DNA of 64,000 nucleotides from Parastagonospora avenae f. sp. tritici 18332-5 (GCA_022559985.1 JAFJTR010000010.1:1-64000), one strand, 5' to 3'; positions 1 through 11,519 are shown, numbered from the stretch's first letter. Notes: a model not told the origin generated them from the sequence alone. Translations and numbers: made by a program.

Positions 1-1
1 A

Positions 2-1297
2 GGCCGGCTTGACGAGGCAGAGAAGATGTACCAGCGGGCGCTGCAAGGCTACGAGAAGGCATGGGGGCCAGAGCACACATCAACACTCGACACAGTCAAT
101 AACTTAGCAGGCCTCTATAGGAACCTAGGCCGGCTTGATAAGGCAGTGCAGATATGCCAGCGGGCGCTGCAAGGCAAAGAGAAGGCATGGGGGCCAGAGC
201 ACACATCAACACTCGACACAGTCAATAACTTAGGCCTCCTCTTTGCGGACCTAGGCCGGCTTGACGAGGCAGAGAAGATGTACCAGCAGGCGCTGCAAGG
301 CTACGAGAAGGCATGGGGGCCAGAGCACACAGAGACACTCGTCACAGTCAACAACTTGGGTCTTCTCTACGCAGACCTAGGCCGGCTTGACGAGGCAGAG
401 AAGATGTACCAGCGGGCACTGCGAGGCTTTGAGAAGGCATGGGGACCAGAGCACACATCAACACTCCACACAGTCAACAACTTGGGCATTCTCTATGTAA
501 CCCTAGGCCGGCTTGACGAGGCAGAGAAGATGTACCAGCGGGCGCTGCAAGGCTACGAGAAGGCATGGGGGCCAGAGCACACATCAACACTCGACACAGT
601 CAACAACTTGGGTCTTCTCTACGCAGACCTAGGCCGGCTTGACGAGGCAGAGAAGATGTACCAGCGGGCGCTGCGAGGCTTTGAGAAGGCATGGGGACCA
701 GAGCACACATCAACACTCCACACAGTCAACAACTTGGGCATTCTCTATGTAACCCTAGGCCGGCTTGACGAGGCAGAGAAGATGTACCAGCGGGCGCTGC
801 AAGGCTACGAGAAGGCATGGGGGCCAGAGCACACATCAACACTCGACACAGTCAACAACTTGGGTCTTCTCTACGCGGACCTAGGCCGGCTTGAGGAGGC
901 AGAGAAGATGTACCAGCGGGCACTGGACGGGTACGCAAAAGCGATCAGTCCAAAGGACCTCATGACCTACGTCCCAGCGCTGAGGAACATGTGGGCATTC
1001 GCTTCGCTGCGCGAAAGCCAAGGCTGTGTAGACGACGCTAGACACTGGTACTCACAAACTCTTGTAGGCTATGAGAAGACGTTCGGGCCGGACTATGCCA
1101 AGTGCGAGACTTTGCGCGCCAGCCTTGCGTTGCTGGTGCACGGAGGAGAGAGACAAAGCTCTTTAGCTGATACGACCTTAGTAGAGGACTACTCCTCTAG
1201 AGAAGTTGTCGCTGAGTCTACTGCATATCCGATTAAGCAACCTTCCTACCGGCACCGACTGATTGCAAGGCTCAGGCGGAAGCAGATACGTAGATGA
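2..1297 (+). CDS. TPR (kinesin light chain-type) repeat protein, C-terminal part
   Basis: The reading frame is open from base 2, so the 5' end lies outside the window and the ATG at 26 is only an internal methionine. Seven consecutive 42-residue tetratricopeptide units are visible, each built on a core such as EKAWGPEHTSTLDTVNNLG followed by GRLDEAEKMYQRAL. Two diverged units and a basic tail ending in RLRRKQIRR close the protein. In fungi this TPR type commonly forms the C-terminal sensor half of NLR-like proteins with NACHT or NB-ARC cores, or of HET/patatin fusions. That N-terminal partner is outside the window, so an NLR identity is inference. Units 4-5 and 6-7 are almost identical at DNA level, which suggests recent repeat amplification or gene conversion. 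The TPR assignment is secure; the biological role is not. Confidence 0.9.
   Translation, partial: GRLDEAEKMYQRALQGYEKAWGPEHTSTLDTVNNLAGLYRNLGRLDKAVQICQRALQGKEKAWGPEHTSTLDTVNNLGLLFADLGRLDEAEKMYQQALQGYEKAWGPEHTETLVTVNNLGLLYADLGRLDEAEKMYQRALRGFEKAWGPEHTSTLHTVNNLGILYVTLGRLDEAEKMYQRALQGYEKAWGPEHTSTLDTVNNLGLLYADLGRLDEAEKMYQRALRGFEKAWGPEHTSTLHTVNNLGILYVTLGRLDEAEKMYQRALQGYEKAWGPEHTSTLDTVNNLGLLYADLGRLEEAEKMYQRALDGYAKAISPKDLMTYVPALRNMWAFASLRESQGCVDDARHWYSQTLVGYEKTFGPDYAKCETLRASLALLVHGGERQSSLADTTLVEDYSSREVVAESTAYPIKQPSYRHRLIARLRRKQIRR
404..907 (+). repeat. 252-bp tandem superrepeat inside the TPR gene
   Basis: Positions 404-655 and 656-907 are adjacent 252-bp copies, each containing two TPR units (one with RGFEKAW, one with QGYEKAW). 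They differ at only a few bases, for example gcact versus gcgct near the start and gac versus gag near the end. The simple 126-bp unit runs through the whole gene from about base 26. The period keeps the reading frame, so copy number can change without disrupting the protein. Confidence 0.9.
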
Positions 1298-2639
1298 TGT
1301 CGTGGAACACGTTCAGTCAGACTGGCAATTTAACGTTAACGTTACCGATCAATCGAATTTAAAGCCGACATAAGCACTTCAGCGCTACATAAGTGCATTA
1401 TTAGTATATTCACCGTCAGATAGGGCGGTGACGTGCTTCGTAATGAGGCTTAGTCACGTGTCGGGCCTTGCAGTGCTTTACTTGATGCGTACTGCGTAGC
1501 CGTACATATGCGCTAGTAGCTTAAAGCAGCCATTAGCCTTGTGGCTGTGAGCGCGTTCCCGGCGAACGCCACACGCTGAGCCGACTGGGCATAGCGTAGT
1601 ATACAATACACTCTACCGCAGATGAGCTCAGCGTTTTGTTAGCTCGCTACGATCCGCTAGTGCAGCTCGTTGCGCTTGGCGCAGATACCTTGAAGCGGAG
1701 AAACTGCCGGAACGCATGCACACAACGCTTATCACCCTGCAAGCTTGCAGCAGGGTGCGTGATCGACTGATCTACCGTCCTAGCGCACCGAGATTGGTAG
1801 ATGTGCAGGCGGCTATAGCAAAGCAGGGGTGTGAAGCGAAGATAGCTCTAGAAGCCGCGCATGTAACTACCGACAGCACGACCAACAATGTGTAATTTTA
1901 GTATTAGAAGATGATAGCCGACGGAGGCATCTGTAAAAAACAATACTACACCTGTCGTGTTTATGCATACCTTTATATAAGAGAAAGAAATGCTCGAGTC
2001 TGCATCTTGTCTCGGTGAAGGGGGTTTCTCGCTTATAGGGGATGGACGTTACATTGTATTCAACTTGAAACTTAAGCATAACACACAGAATTATCCACAT
2101 ACCACATGGCAGGAAACACCTTGAAACCTTGCAATTATTTGCATCTTCGCACATTGACTGTATAGGGCACTGCGCTGAGTAGATTGGTCGAATTTGACGA
2201 GTTGTGGAACCTCTACGTGTATCCTGATCGTCTCGTTGTATCTTCTCCGAGCAGTCCACGCACACGACCTAGATACCTGGTATTAGCGAAGCTGTCCATG
2301 CAGTGATTCAGATTACATACATCCTGGGTCCTTAAACTGAAGAAATGAACGCCTAGCAGCTCTTCGCAGCAAATATCGCATGAGTCGATCATTCGAGTTT
2401 GAATCATACTCTTGGATTGGTGCGATTGTAAAATCAAGAGGCCAGACGTGGTATTAGATGGAAGAATCCGATTCCTAGGTGAGAGAGATTGATTGTTCAA
2501 GCTTGGGGAGGTGTGGTCATAAGTCTGGGTTTGCGCGCCCTTTTATCACATTCAGCTAGCAGTGGAAGGCTGAGTCAACCTTGCAAAAAACTTTATCCCG
2601 CATCTGGGTGCGTCTCGAAGGCTGAGCCCACAGCCATGT
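1298..2639. other. Intergenic, no confident gene
   Basis: I see no spliced gene here that I can defend. Reverse-strand frames at 1867-2265 and 2213-2500 are cysteine-rich but match no domain and overlap each other. The part from 1300 to 1860 has stops in every frame and could be old transposon-derived DNA, but no terminal repeats were recognised. Confidence 0.4.
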
Positions 2640-3183
2640 ATGCGCCGCCTGATCAGCATGATACCCAGCCTATCGGTGGTTCTTGGAGGCGCTGGAGTCC
2701 TTGGATATGTTTATCTGGTCAAGGCCAAGAGTCATCATTTTCCAATCAATCTCTGCCATTCTATATCAGCTTGGTATAGCTCAAAGAGGAGGCTCTGTGC
2801 CACGTTGCGCATCGATTCAGCATAGCCAATCGTCCATAATTTGCGGCAGGGCATTGCAAAGTCAATGCTTAATCAATTTCAAAGCATTGATCCAGCAAAA
2901 GGCCGAAAACGTGTTACACGTCATCATGCTTTCGAGCAATGCTGTGTCCCATATTCCAAAGCCGAAGAGCCATGTAGCTTCAACGGGGTCACGGGAGGTA
3001 CAGAGAGCTAATATCGAACAGATAGAGTATTTTGAACATGGGGCTCTATCAGTATCTTCTCTAAGGCCTGCACTTCTCAACAAGGCGATATCATGGAATC
3101 TCAGTGGCGTGGAGTTGAGTGATCTTGTCAGTGCATTTACGATAAATCAGGCTGAGCCCCTCCGTACGAGCTTCTATAAATGA
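2640..3183 (+). other. Unresolved coding-like stretch
   Basis: A frame starting at 2640 encodes a short hydrophobic N-terminus (RLISMIPSLSVVLGGAGVLG) resembling a membrane anchor, then stops at 2825. Frames open in 2683-3183 and 2824-3020 follow it. No splice combination joined them into one convincing protein and no family is recognised. This may be a decayed gene or chance open frames. Confidence 0.25.
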
Positions 3184-3743
3184 GCATACGTATCAAGATA
3201 GTTGTCAAGTGTCTAAACCCTGACCCTTGATAGGTCGTACGTAGTCATTAGTTATGAAAATAAGGGAGGCTTAGTTCCTGGCCTGCTTCGCCTCGTTGAC
3301 AGTCTCCACACTAGCGGAATGGTAGGCTCACAATTCGAATCAATTAGACGCGGACACATGAAAGCGCCAGATGAGGCATTTTGAGTTCGGGATGATGTCA
3401 AATCCTGCCGTCTTGCCTTTATGTAGCGTGTCTTGGTCAATGCTTAGGTACATGTATATAACTAGTCGCAGCATCTCTGTCTTCTTCCTTCTTTGCATCA
3501 AGCAACTCATTATCTTGGTTATCGATCACCTATTCAATTCCAAACACCCCAATTGCAACGAACAGCCCAAGTACCACCTCCAGTCTTAGAGCCTCCGGAC
3601 AAGGAGAAAACCAGTCTTTTCCGAAACCGCAAAACCATGTACGTAGATATTGGAACTGCTCCTCATCCCCCTATTCATCATGCGCAGAATTTAAAGATAT
3701 TGAGAGTTGTCTCTCCGTCATTGAGCCAATACATCTGGGTCCG

Positions 3744-4876
3744 ATGTATCAGGTTGAAGAAATGATGCAGCCAATCGCCAACAATGACGCCGTCCATGAT
3801 CTGGGTACCGAGGAATTGGAATCTGAGATCGAGGGTGATGAGGGTTGCGAATTTGCGATCGTTCGATCATGCGCGAGTTTTCATGTCAGTCAAAGGAGTC
3901 TTTGCTGCAAGAGCAAAGCTAATTTGCAAGAAGGGAAATGATCAGCTGGCCACGACCCAGCGTCAATTTGACACGCTCACAGTCGACTCCTTGGTACCGA
4001 CGAATATTTTCGTCCTGACGAGCCTCTTGGACTACGACTCGATCTCCTTGGTACTGAATGATGGAACCTGTTTTATGGTCTCCAAAGGTGTTCTTGTCAA
4101 ATTGCCTTATTTCGAGGAACTTATCGGGGGAGATCTGCTACAGCCAGTACACCATCTACGAGAAGATGCGACGAACGCACTCTGGATTATGCTGACTGTA
4201 CTTCACCACAAAATAAGCCTGTTGCCTGACTGCGTCTCCACCAAGGATCTCTTCGACCTTGCTACGATTTGCGAGAAATACGGCGTTATAGACGTTGTGG
4301 CTCCCCATGTGGCTGCTCGAGGATGGACCCACTCACTTTGGGATCTACACAAGTCTCGTACAGTGGAATGGGAACAATGGCTATGGATACTCCATGTATT
4401 TCCATCAGCGACAATATTTGGACCCCAATATCGCAGGGTACTGACCATCATAGCGGCAAACATGAGATTGGAACAAGACAAGTGGGTTTTCAGAAGGGAA
4501 GACTATGTCTGCGAAGTTTCGCAGATCAAGGGTCCACATGACGCCGTACCCATTATTGGTAGGTACTCAGTGAAGCTATTGTAAAGAACACACTAACAAG
4601 GTTCCAGAAACTCTCAAGCTTCTACGCGAGGACTTACGGGTAATGTTCAGGAAAAGTTGCTTGGCCTCGCAAAAGAGCTACCTGGACCGGTCTGTGTTGG
4701 ATTTCTCTGCTATTGGGGCATTTACTGCATTGTTGGATCAGCTGGAGGCCGACCTGCCTTCAGATTGCAGCCTAGTCGAGAGACTATCTTCCTCCAGCTT
4801 GGCGTTTTTGCCGGAAAATGACTTCTCTTGTGTCTGGAGCCTGCTAGACTTTTGGGTGCGGAGGTGGAAGGCATAG
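3744..4876 (+). CDS. BTB/POZ-like domain protein
   Basis: The spliced model is 3744-3884, 3946-4558 and 4608-4876, giving about 340 residues. Intron 1 (3885-3945) begins GTCAGT and has a CTAAT branch site; intron 2 (4559-4607) begins GTAGGT with branch CTAAC; the phases match. After an acidic N-terminus, the region beginning DYDSISLVLNDGTCFMVSKG and running through LATICEKYGVIDVVAPHVA has the layout of a fungal BTB/POZ domain: an initial strand, the helix before a buried hydrophobic core, and a later LA..CEKY helix. Such proteins usually dimerise or bind Cul3, but no partner is visible. The frame stays open and protein-like upstream to about 3490 without an ATG, so an extra 5' exon is possible. 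The exon structure is well supported; the BTB call is moderate. Confidence 0.65.
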
Positions 4877-5254
4877 CTGCTATGCATGTCGTGGTGGCGT
4901 GAACATTACATACGAAGGTTTGCTAACCCCTGAGAAACCCCATTCTAGAAATTGTAGTATTGTAAATTCGCCCTGGAATTAGACTTGTAGGAATTGTATA
5001 AGCAGGGTACAGTTAGTCTCTTTTAGTATTGATGGATTCATAAACGTGAAAAGTGCGCAACTAAAAATCGAAACCCGAAATTCAGGTTTACAGATCGCGT
5101 ACGATATAGTAGCATCTAATCTTAGAGAAGACGAGAAGATATTTAGATAAGACTATACTTTCTCAGGTACATCTGCGGACATGGCTGCTGGATGATATTT
5201 TAATCTGTCCCATAATCTGTATTCTTAGACACAACCTAAGCATCATTATCTACC

Positions 5255-7040
5255 ATGTCTTCGACCTTCCAAAATGCTGCGTTGGGCATCACTAACTATG
5301 GATTATACCAAGCGCTGCTTGGTTATTTTGATGTGGACCTGGGACAGATGTTCTCGATCTACATCGTCATTTACACTCTCTACCAAGTGGGTCGAGATCA
5401 TTACTGTTTGCTGTATGACTACATACTGTGCGTGAGATACATACCAAAACTCTCAACACCTCGCTAATATGTAGCTAGGTCTTATTTTACGTCATGCATC
5501 GAGATAGACGATTGGGACATACTCTACAATCATCTCATAGGCAGGTGGCCTGCTCGTAGAAAGAACGATACATGCTAACTTTGAGTTGATTTACTGCAGA
5601 TTGGGCTTCTGCACATCAGATGACCAAATTAAGTAGAGAGCTCAAAGCTGTCACATTTGATCCAGGTTCTACTCCTCAAAGTCTCTGCGACTACAACGAC
5701 GTACCAATTCCGCTAAGTGAAGCCGGAAATGGTGACGTTGACGGTCTTTTCAGCTTCCAGAAGTGGTATAGCAACACACCGCTTATCTACAAACCAAACT
5801 TCAACAGCAAGTACTTCTCGTATAATGGCTACTGGTTTCATTGGTCCAACAGTCAAAAACCTGCTCTTGTTGGCGAGGGTCGCGATCAAGTTATAGTGCT
5901 TCGATGCTTCGGGTGGAGCACTAAGCCTATCAAAGACCTTCTTTCTCATATCAAAGGTTTCACCCTCAAGCGAGATAACGCAAAGACTGAGGTTTATCGC
6001 TCATCAGTAAAGTCAATCGCTCTAGGTCATCAATGGCTCCGCCAGTCGGTTCGACCTTCCCGGCCTATGCATACAATTTGCCTGGACCCGCAGCAAAAGA
6101 CAAGAATTATCCAAGATATCAACGAGTATTTGCAGCCAGCTACAGCACACTGGTATGCAGAGCGAGGTATACCATATAGGCGGGGCTACCTTTTTTACGG
6201 CCCTCCTGGTACAGGGAAAACATCATTAAGCTTTGCGCTGGCTGGTGTTTTTGGCCTTGGTATTTACTGTGTCTCATTGGGCGAAAGAGGACTTACCGAA
6301 GCTGATCTTGCCGCTCTCTTTGACAGCCTCCCAGAGAGATGCATTGTTCTTTTAGAGGATGTTGACTCAGCTGGCATTCGACGTGATTCCGATGAAGTTC
6401 TGATGTCTTCGTCAGACTCTAGTACCGACTCTGGGGACGAGATGGATGCGGTTTCCCTCCGTAAGAAGAACATCATGAAGAACAAGAGAGGTATGATTGG
6501 GCTTGCTGGCCTGTTAAACATCATTGATGGGGCTGCGTCTAAAGAAGTGAGTCCATCACTTAGATCTGCTTACCTCTTCTAACAAGTATCCAGGGACGAG
6601 TGCTGATCATGACAACAAATTGTCCAAAGGCGCTGGACGCTGCCTTGATTCGGCCTGGTCGTGTGGACCTGCAGATCAAGTTCACGCTTGCCACACAAGA
6701 CCAGATCCGCGAAATTTACATGAGAATGTACAATGTGGGGAAAAGAAAGAATAGCGAGACACAAGATCGTTATGCTTTGACTTTCAGCAGCAAGTCTATA
6801 AAACAATCACGCATCGAAGAAAAAGAGCGAGTACAGCCTCCTAGCCAGTTAGAATACCTGGCTACTCAATTCGCACATAGCATACCATCGAGAATGTTCT
6901 CACAAGCAGAAATTCAGGGTTTGTTACTGAAGTGGAGGACAGATCCTAATGGCGCCCTGGAGGATGTGGAAATATGGAAAACCGAGCAGCTGAAAGCACG
7001 AGAGGTTGGTAGGGAGATACACATGGCTGCAGGGACCTGA
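5255..7040 (+). CDS. BCS1-like AAA ATPase
   Basis: The model joins 5255-5412, 5479-5540, 5600-6546 and 6594-7040, giving 537 residues. A hydrophobic N-terminal segment (FSIYIVIYTLYQ) and the stretch SCIEIDDWDILYNHLIDWAS match the membrane anchor and start of the BCS1 N-domain. Walker A GPPGTGKT lies near residues 274-281, Walker B CIVLLEDVD near 321-329, and the second region of homology MTTN...ALIRPGRVD follows intron 3. Yeast Bcs1 sits in the mitochondrial inner membrane and moves folded Rieske protein into complex III. Filamentous fungi carry many divergent paralogues of unknown role, and this is probably one of them. A serine/aspartate-rich insert (SSSDSSTDSGDEMD) separates Walker B from sensor 1. 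Intron 1 could instead start at 5428; intron 2 appears to be GC-AG. Confidence 0.85.
5541..5599 (+). other. Probable GC-AG intron
   Basis: Only removal of 5541-5599, starting GCAGGT and ending TGCAG with a GCTAAC branch site, keeps the BCS1-like frame: codon GAT forms across the junction to give NHLIDWASAHQ. A GT donor four bases downstream would put the next exon out of frame and reach a stop. Confidence 0.7.
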
Positions 7041-8859
7041 GACAAATGCAAACGCTTCTATGTGCAGTGGCTTGATAGGCACGTGGAGCTGAACAAGGAG
7101 GAGCAGGATAGAACTCAAAGCTGCTTGCCAGGAGGTCTTACACCCCACCGATTCTCTATGCTAGGAATTCCTATCATTTGCAAACTTCTCGCTCACCACC
7201 GACTGCGCATCCAAGCCTGCTCCTTGGCCATGACCCCGTCCTTATGCAACCATATAAAATCCTGCACTACACGCACGCCAGGGATAGTCCCCTCTAATAC
7301 GAACAACATGGCGTAGCACCCGGTGCTCTTTGACACAAGTACCGGCTAATGCGCCGTCTAAGTTGATCTTATTTACATCATACAATCATACAATCATACA
7401 ATCATACAATCATACAATCATACAATCCTACAATCATACAATTATATAATCATACAATTATACACTCAAGCTCTGTTACCGCATAGTATTCTGCTCTTTG
7501 TCACAGGCTACATCACTAACTTGCTTGTATTATTAGACCCGGGAGGATTCCTTCACAAATCAGGAGGGCATTATCCAAACAGCCATATTCAATTGCCAGG
7601 GACGATTCATGAGGATGAGTGATTTTAGCAGCGCGATAGCATTTACATTTTATTCTATGTCGTATTGATTCTAGTTCCATAGATCACAAGTCTTGGCGGG
7701 AGAATTTCATCATCTTACTGATTACGAATTGCTATCAAATATTCTCATCAAGCCAAAGAGCAGTAGAATTTGAACACTTCCGGATTGATATTGCCTAGAT
7801 TACTCCAGAAGCATCTCTAGTTGGGGTGTGGTTGTAGGATGTGGGCAGACTGCTGAAATTGCACGACAATTCTTCCTGTTGATTCGGTGGACTACACGAA
7901 GTTGTAGAGCGGCCTCGCAGCGTTAAATTGCGTCCTTCATACCATCGGTGAGCTATGTCATGGACGCGCTGTTGAATTGAATGCCCCTGAGGGGGCGATT
8001 CTTCAGGTGGAGGCGATAATTCGGTGGCATGACGACGGAAGATGCGAATGAATATTACGATACACATATTGACTTGTTTGATAGCGGACTTTCATTGCAT
8101 TATACGCTGAGACTTATACCTTTTTCTCTATACAGATAATTCTGGGCCGCTACCGTGCTTGACCGCAATAGGATTTTGAGTTTTCGAATATGGCTTCGTG
8201 AAATGGATAATACATCTTCAAAATCAAGATCAAGCATTCTTCTCAGAAATCTATACTGTTTCAAACTAAGTATAGTTGCAGCGTTACTCGGGATGTCTAA
8301 TCGGCTTCTCGATTGTAGTGCTGTTGCGGCTCGGTGAGTACTTCGCGCATAACATTCGCTGTCATTGAAGGTTCAGAATCATAGGTTGCCAATCTCGCTG
8401 GCGCGGGACGCACTGAAAGCATCGCAGGGTTAGCTTAGATTCTTCTCACAGGGAAGGCTCTGTTCTGCTCCCGTTCGTTACCCGCGAAGTAGCGCCGGCT
8501 TCAGAAATTTGTCACGTAACAAGGAGGGAGATCTCAATTGTCTGTCACAAGTACTCAATGATGTATTCGCACGAACTTGACAACTCTGCCTGCAAGGCGT
8601 CTAAATTTGTCCCGTATATTTTGACCGTCAGAACAAAGCTTGCGATTCCCTTCATGTCACTAGAGTTTCGAACATGTCGTCCAAGATATCCATGAAAGTC
8701 CTTCGTCCTAATGGAGTGATATCTCATTGAACAGCTGCGCATAGCTCAAAGATATTGAATGAGGCTAACATGATCATCAAAACAATTGGGAATGGTACAC
8801 GGGCGCGGACCATTACGTCACGAATCAGATCTTCAAGATCCATTATGAATGAAGAAGTA
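7041..8859. other. Intergenic stretch, one weak small ORF
   Basis: Apart from the catacaat array, the only candidate is a minus-strand frame at 7795-8067 (90 residues). It has a hydrophobic start (MCIVIFIRIF) followed by a proline-rich segment. It has no recognised domain and is not called as a gene. Confidence 0.35.
7379..7466. repeat. 8-bp microsatellite (catacaat)n
   Basis: About ten tandem copies of catacaat are present, the last ones degenerate (cctacaat, cataattat). The array lies in the non-coding stretch after the BCS1-like gene. Confidence 0.9.
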
Positions 8860-9903
8860 CTAAAATCCCATTCTACATCGGTGGAAGATGCGCCAGCACC
8901 ATAGAAGCCATGCCACCTGAGTGTGACCTTCACCGAGCGCCGCTTCCACCGCATTAGGGTAGTAATTGCTCTCAGAATCAATGTGAGCACCTTTACTAGC
9001 TAATAGGTTCACGATATCCCTACGTCCTCTCCAAGAGGCTGCCTGGAGTGCGTTGCCAAAGTATCCCCCTTGAGCATTAATGTCAGCTCCTTCATCGATA
9101 AGCAGCTTTACTACATCATAGCTTCCTCCCCATGCAGCTGCTTGAAGAGGATAGCCATAGTGTCCGCCTTGAACATTTACCTCAGCCCCAGCTGCAAGTA
9201 GTAGCTTTATCAGGGACCGCCGATCATTCCATGATGCCGCCTGGAGCGCGTTGCCGTAATATCCGCCTTGAGCATTGACGTTGGCACCTCGATCAAGTAG
9301 TAGTCTCGCAATCTCTGCGCTGTCTGCCCATGAGGCTGCCTGCAGAGCGTTACCATAGTATCCACCCTGTGAATTGACGCTAGCACCTAGACCCAGCAGC
9401 TGCTCTACTAAACCTTTGCTGCCACCCCATACAGCTGCTTGTAGTGCAGTTCCGAAATGTCCGCCTTGTGCGTTGATATTAGCACCAAGGCTAAGTAGTA
9501 ATTCTACAGCCTGTCTGTTGCTGCTCCATGCCGCTGCATGGAGCGCATTTCCGATAAACTCGTATTGCACGTTGATATCTGCACCACGATCAGCTAGCAA
9601 CTTAACTATTGCCCAATGCCTATTCTTTATAGCAAGCTTCAGCGCTATGTGGACTTGTATAGATCCGGAGGCGAGTCCAGCCTCTTCTTGCAACGAGAAT
9701 GTGGCCGTTCGAAGATTTCCATTTTCCGCAGCCCATAGTAGAGCTGAGCTTTTGCAATGCTTATTATCAAATCGATATAGATGCTTAGCAACTAGATAAT
9801 GCAGATCTCTGCATGTTTGTGCTAAGGCATTAAGATCTCTCGTGGTGGTAAAGTGATCCGAAATACAAAGCAGGAGCTCTACTGGGAGGTTTGAAAAGTC
9901 CAT
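8860..9903 (-). CDS. F-box / ankyrin repeat protein
   Basis: This is a single exon of 347 residues. Residues 1-45 (FSNLPVELLLCISDHFTTTR through LAQTCRDLHYLVAKHLYRF) form an F-box. About seven ankyrin repeats follow from residue 50, many with the sub-motif GGYYGNALQAASW. F-box proteins recruit substrates to SCF ubiquitin ligases, with the ankyrin part expected to bind the substrate. The repeats are unusually alike for ankyrins, a trait shared with fungal repeat domains under diversifying or concerted evolution. After GHTQVAWLL the frame leaves ankyrin register and stops. An overlapping frame (to 8724) carries YGAGASSTD, a better continuation, so the last repeat may be frameshifted or spliced. 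Confidence 0.85.
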   Translation of the reverse strand: MDFSNLPVELLLCISDHFTTTRDLNALAQTCRDLHYLVAKHLYRFDNKHCKSSALLWAAENGNLRTATFSLQEEAGLASGSIQVHIALKLAIKNRHWAIVKLLADRGADINVQYEFIGNALHAAAWSSNRQAVELLLSLGANINAQGGHFGTALQAAVWGGSKGLVEQLLGLGASVNSQGGYYGNALQAASWADSAEIARLLLDRGANVNAQGGYYGNALQAASWNDRRSLIKLLLAAGAEVNVQGGHYGYPLQAAAWGGSYDVVKLLIDEGADINAQGGYFGNALQAASWRGRRDIVNLLASKGAHIDSESNYYPNAVEAALGEGHTQVAWLLWCWRIFHRCRMGF

Positions 9904-10883
9904 GACAATACGGTGTATGTATTGAAGTTTCAGCGATATAACTATGTGGTGTAGTCTTTAGTTGTAACTTAGGCCTTTTTAAAGCAGAGTCTTCAAAAGC
10001 AATGACTCGCCTAATTCAATTCTCGAAAATACTATTCCGAAATTGCTGATAGGCGCTCACATACCAATTATCCACTATCTTCATTAGCACTCCAATTGTG
10101 GCTTGGCTATCCAGAAAGCTCATGATCGGACTCGTCCAATTCAATACCTTTGGTAAGCCAGCTCCAGTCACGGGAAAAACAACATGTTCTGAGAGTTGAA
10201 CTTGTCGGCAGGCCGAATAGGAAGATAAAGGGCGAAAGGCGTGAAAGTTTTTGTATGCAGAGCTGCCGATAGTTTCGCTGCCACACGCTATTCGTATGGT
10301 ATCACTCAGGTGTAAAACCTGCTACGAAAACACTGTGTTATCCTTTTTCGAACCATAGTTTCTTCGTGTCGAGCTTGCTTGTACGATTGCGACATCAAGA
10401 AGCCCATTGCTCTCACGGCACCCAATAAGAGGATTCGTTGCCCGAACAGTATTTTTGTTTGATTTTGTAATTGCGCTGCGGACTCGGGAATCGACCTTCG
10501 AGTTTTCGTACATGGGAACAGAGGCCATCGCTTAGGTTACAAACCTCGTACATCGCGCGGGGACCCATGCTCGGAGCGTTTAAGTCATACGATCTTCGGC
10601 ATTTTGCCCTAAAATGCTCCATGTTCAAGTTGACTAACCAACCACGGATTTCTGATACCAACGGCTAAGTGCCCGCGAGAGATGCCGGGCAAACGCGTCT
10701 CAGTGGATGACCGCTCCTTCATCAACTCCAGAGACGTCCGTAGAGCTTTTGCAAGTTGTTAGAGCCGGTGTTGCGTGGCTTGTTGCATGAGCTCTCGCAG
10801 CTATGAAGCAGCAAGTTAAGACGCGAACACGGAGTGTCGCTGAAGAACCGCGAAAGAGCAGCTACCTTGTCAGGCAACATAAC
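9904..10883. other. Intergenic, no confident gene
   Basis: A minus-strand 68-residue frame at 10322-10528 and a plus-strand start at 10682 (MPGKRVSVDDRSFINSRDVR, stop at 10760) look somewhat protein-like. The latter could be the first exon of the coding segment beginning at 10884. No donor and acceptor pair of matching phase was certain. Confidence 0.35.
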
Positions 10884-11519
10884 CGGTCGGGGCATCATGG
10901 TCTGGAGTAGATGCGCAAACAGGTGAAACATTCAAGTCCAAAGTTGACGATGTTCACACCTGGTTTGAGCAAGCGGCAACGGAGGCAGGGCGCGCTGTAG
11001 ATATTGGCGAAGCTGCAATAGAGACGGATGACGCCATGAAGACGAACGCGGAAACAGGCTCTGGCAAAGTGATGAACGTGGACAACGATACAGAGCCAAA
11101 CATCGCGGCAGACCCTAATACTGCGACAGAATCGAACATCACCATAGACATGAATAAGGCAACAGAATTGAACGATCCGGACGCAAACAATGTAGCTTAA
11201 TAGAAATGCATGTTGCCAATGAACATGTGGTCTTCAGTGTAGGCAAAGCAAATAATGCTCCAGCCGAGCACGCCAAAGACGCTGACATATCCGGTACCAG
11301 AGACATATGTAGCGCAGATAAAGAACCAATAGACAAAATTTGAGTGTCACATGCAGCGCGCAAGGTGTAGGTGATGGTGGTCACATACACGATGGGAGGG
11401 ACGCGGATGAATACACAATGCCCTGTCCTTATGCTAGTTTCAAGGAAGACAAGAGTCATTTAGTGTCAACGCCCATTGAAGCAACTGCGCTACGACTGTC
11501 AACGCAGCGACCTTGGTGA
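10884..11519 (+). pseudogene. Acidic coding segments in three successive frames
   Basis: Three protein-like stretches follow one another on the plus strand in different frames. 10884-11200 is rich in T, N, D, E and A (for example TFKSKVDDVHTWFEQAATEA). 11201-11343 contains EMHVANEHVVFSVGKANNAP. 11344-11519 contains DGRDADEYTMPCPYASFKED. Only the first would be long enough to stand alone, and it lacks a clear start. The shift near 11195-11205 leaves no room for an intron between the two frames, so a decayed gene is my first guess. A multi-exon gene with unusual borders remains possible. No domain is recognised. Confidence 0.35.

Noticed and set aside
2213..2500. Cysteine pattern on the minus strand suggesting a RING/IBR zinc finger
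   Set aside because: Spacing does not fit a known zinc finger and the frame overlaps another without a clear gene model.
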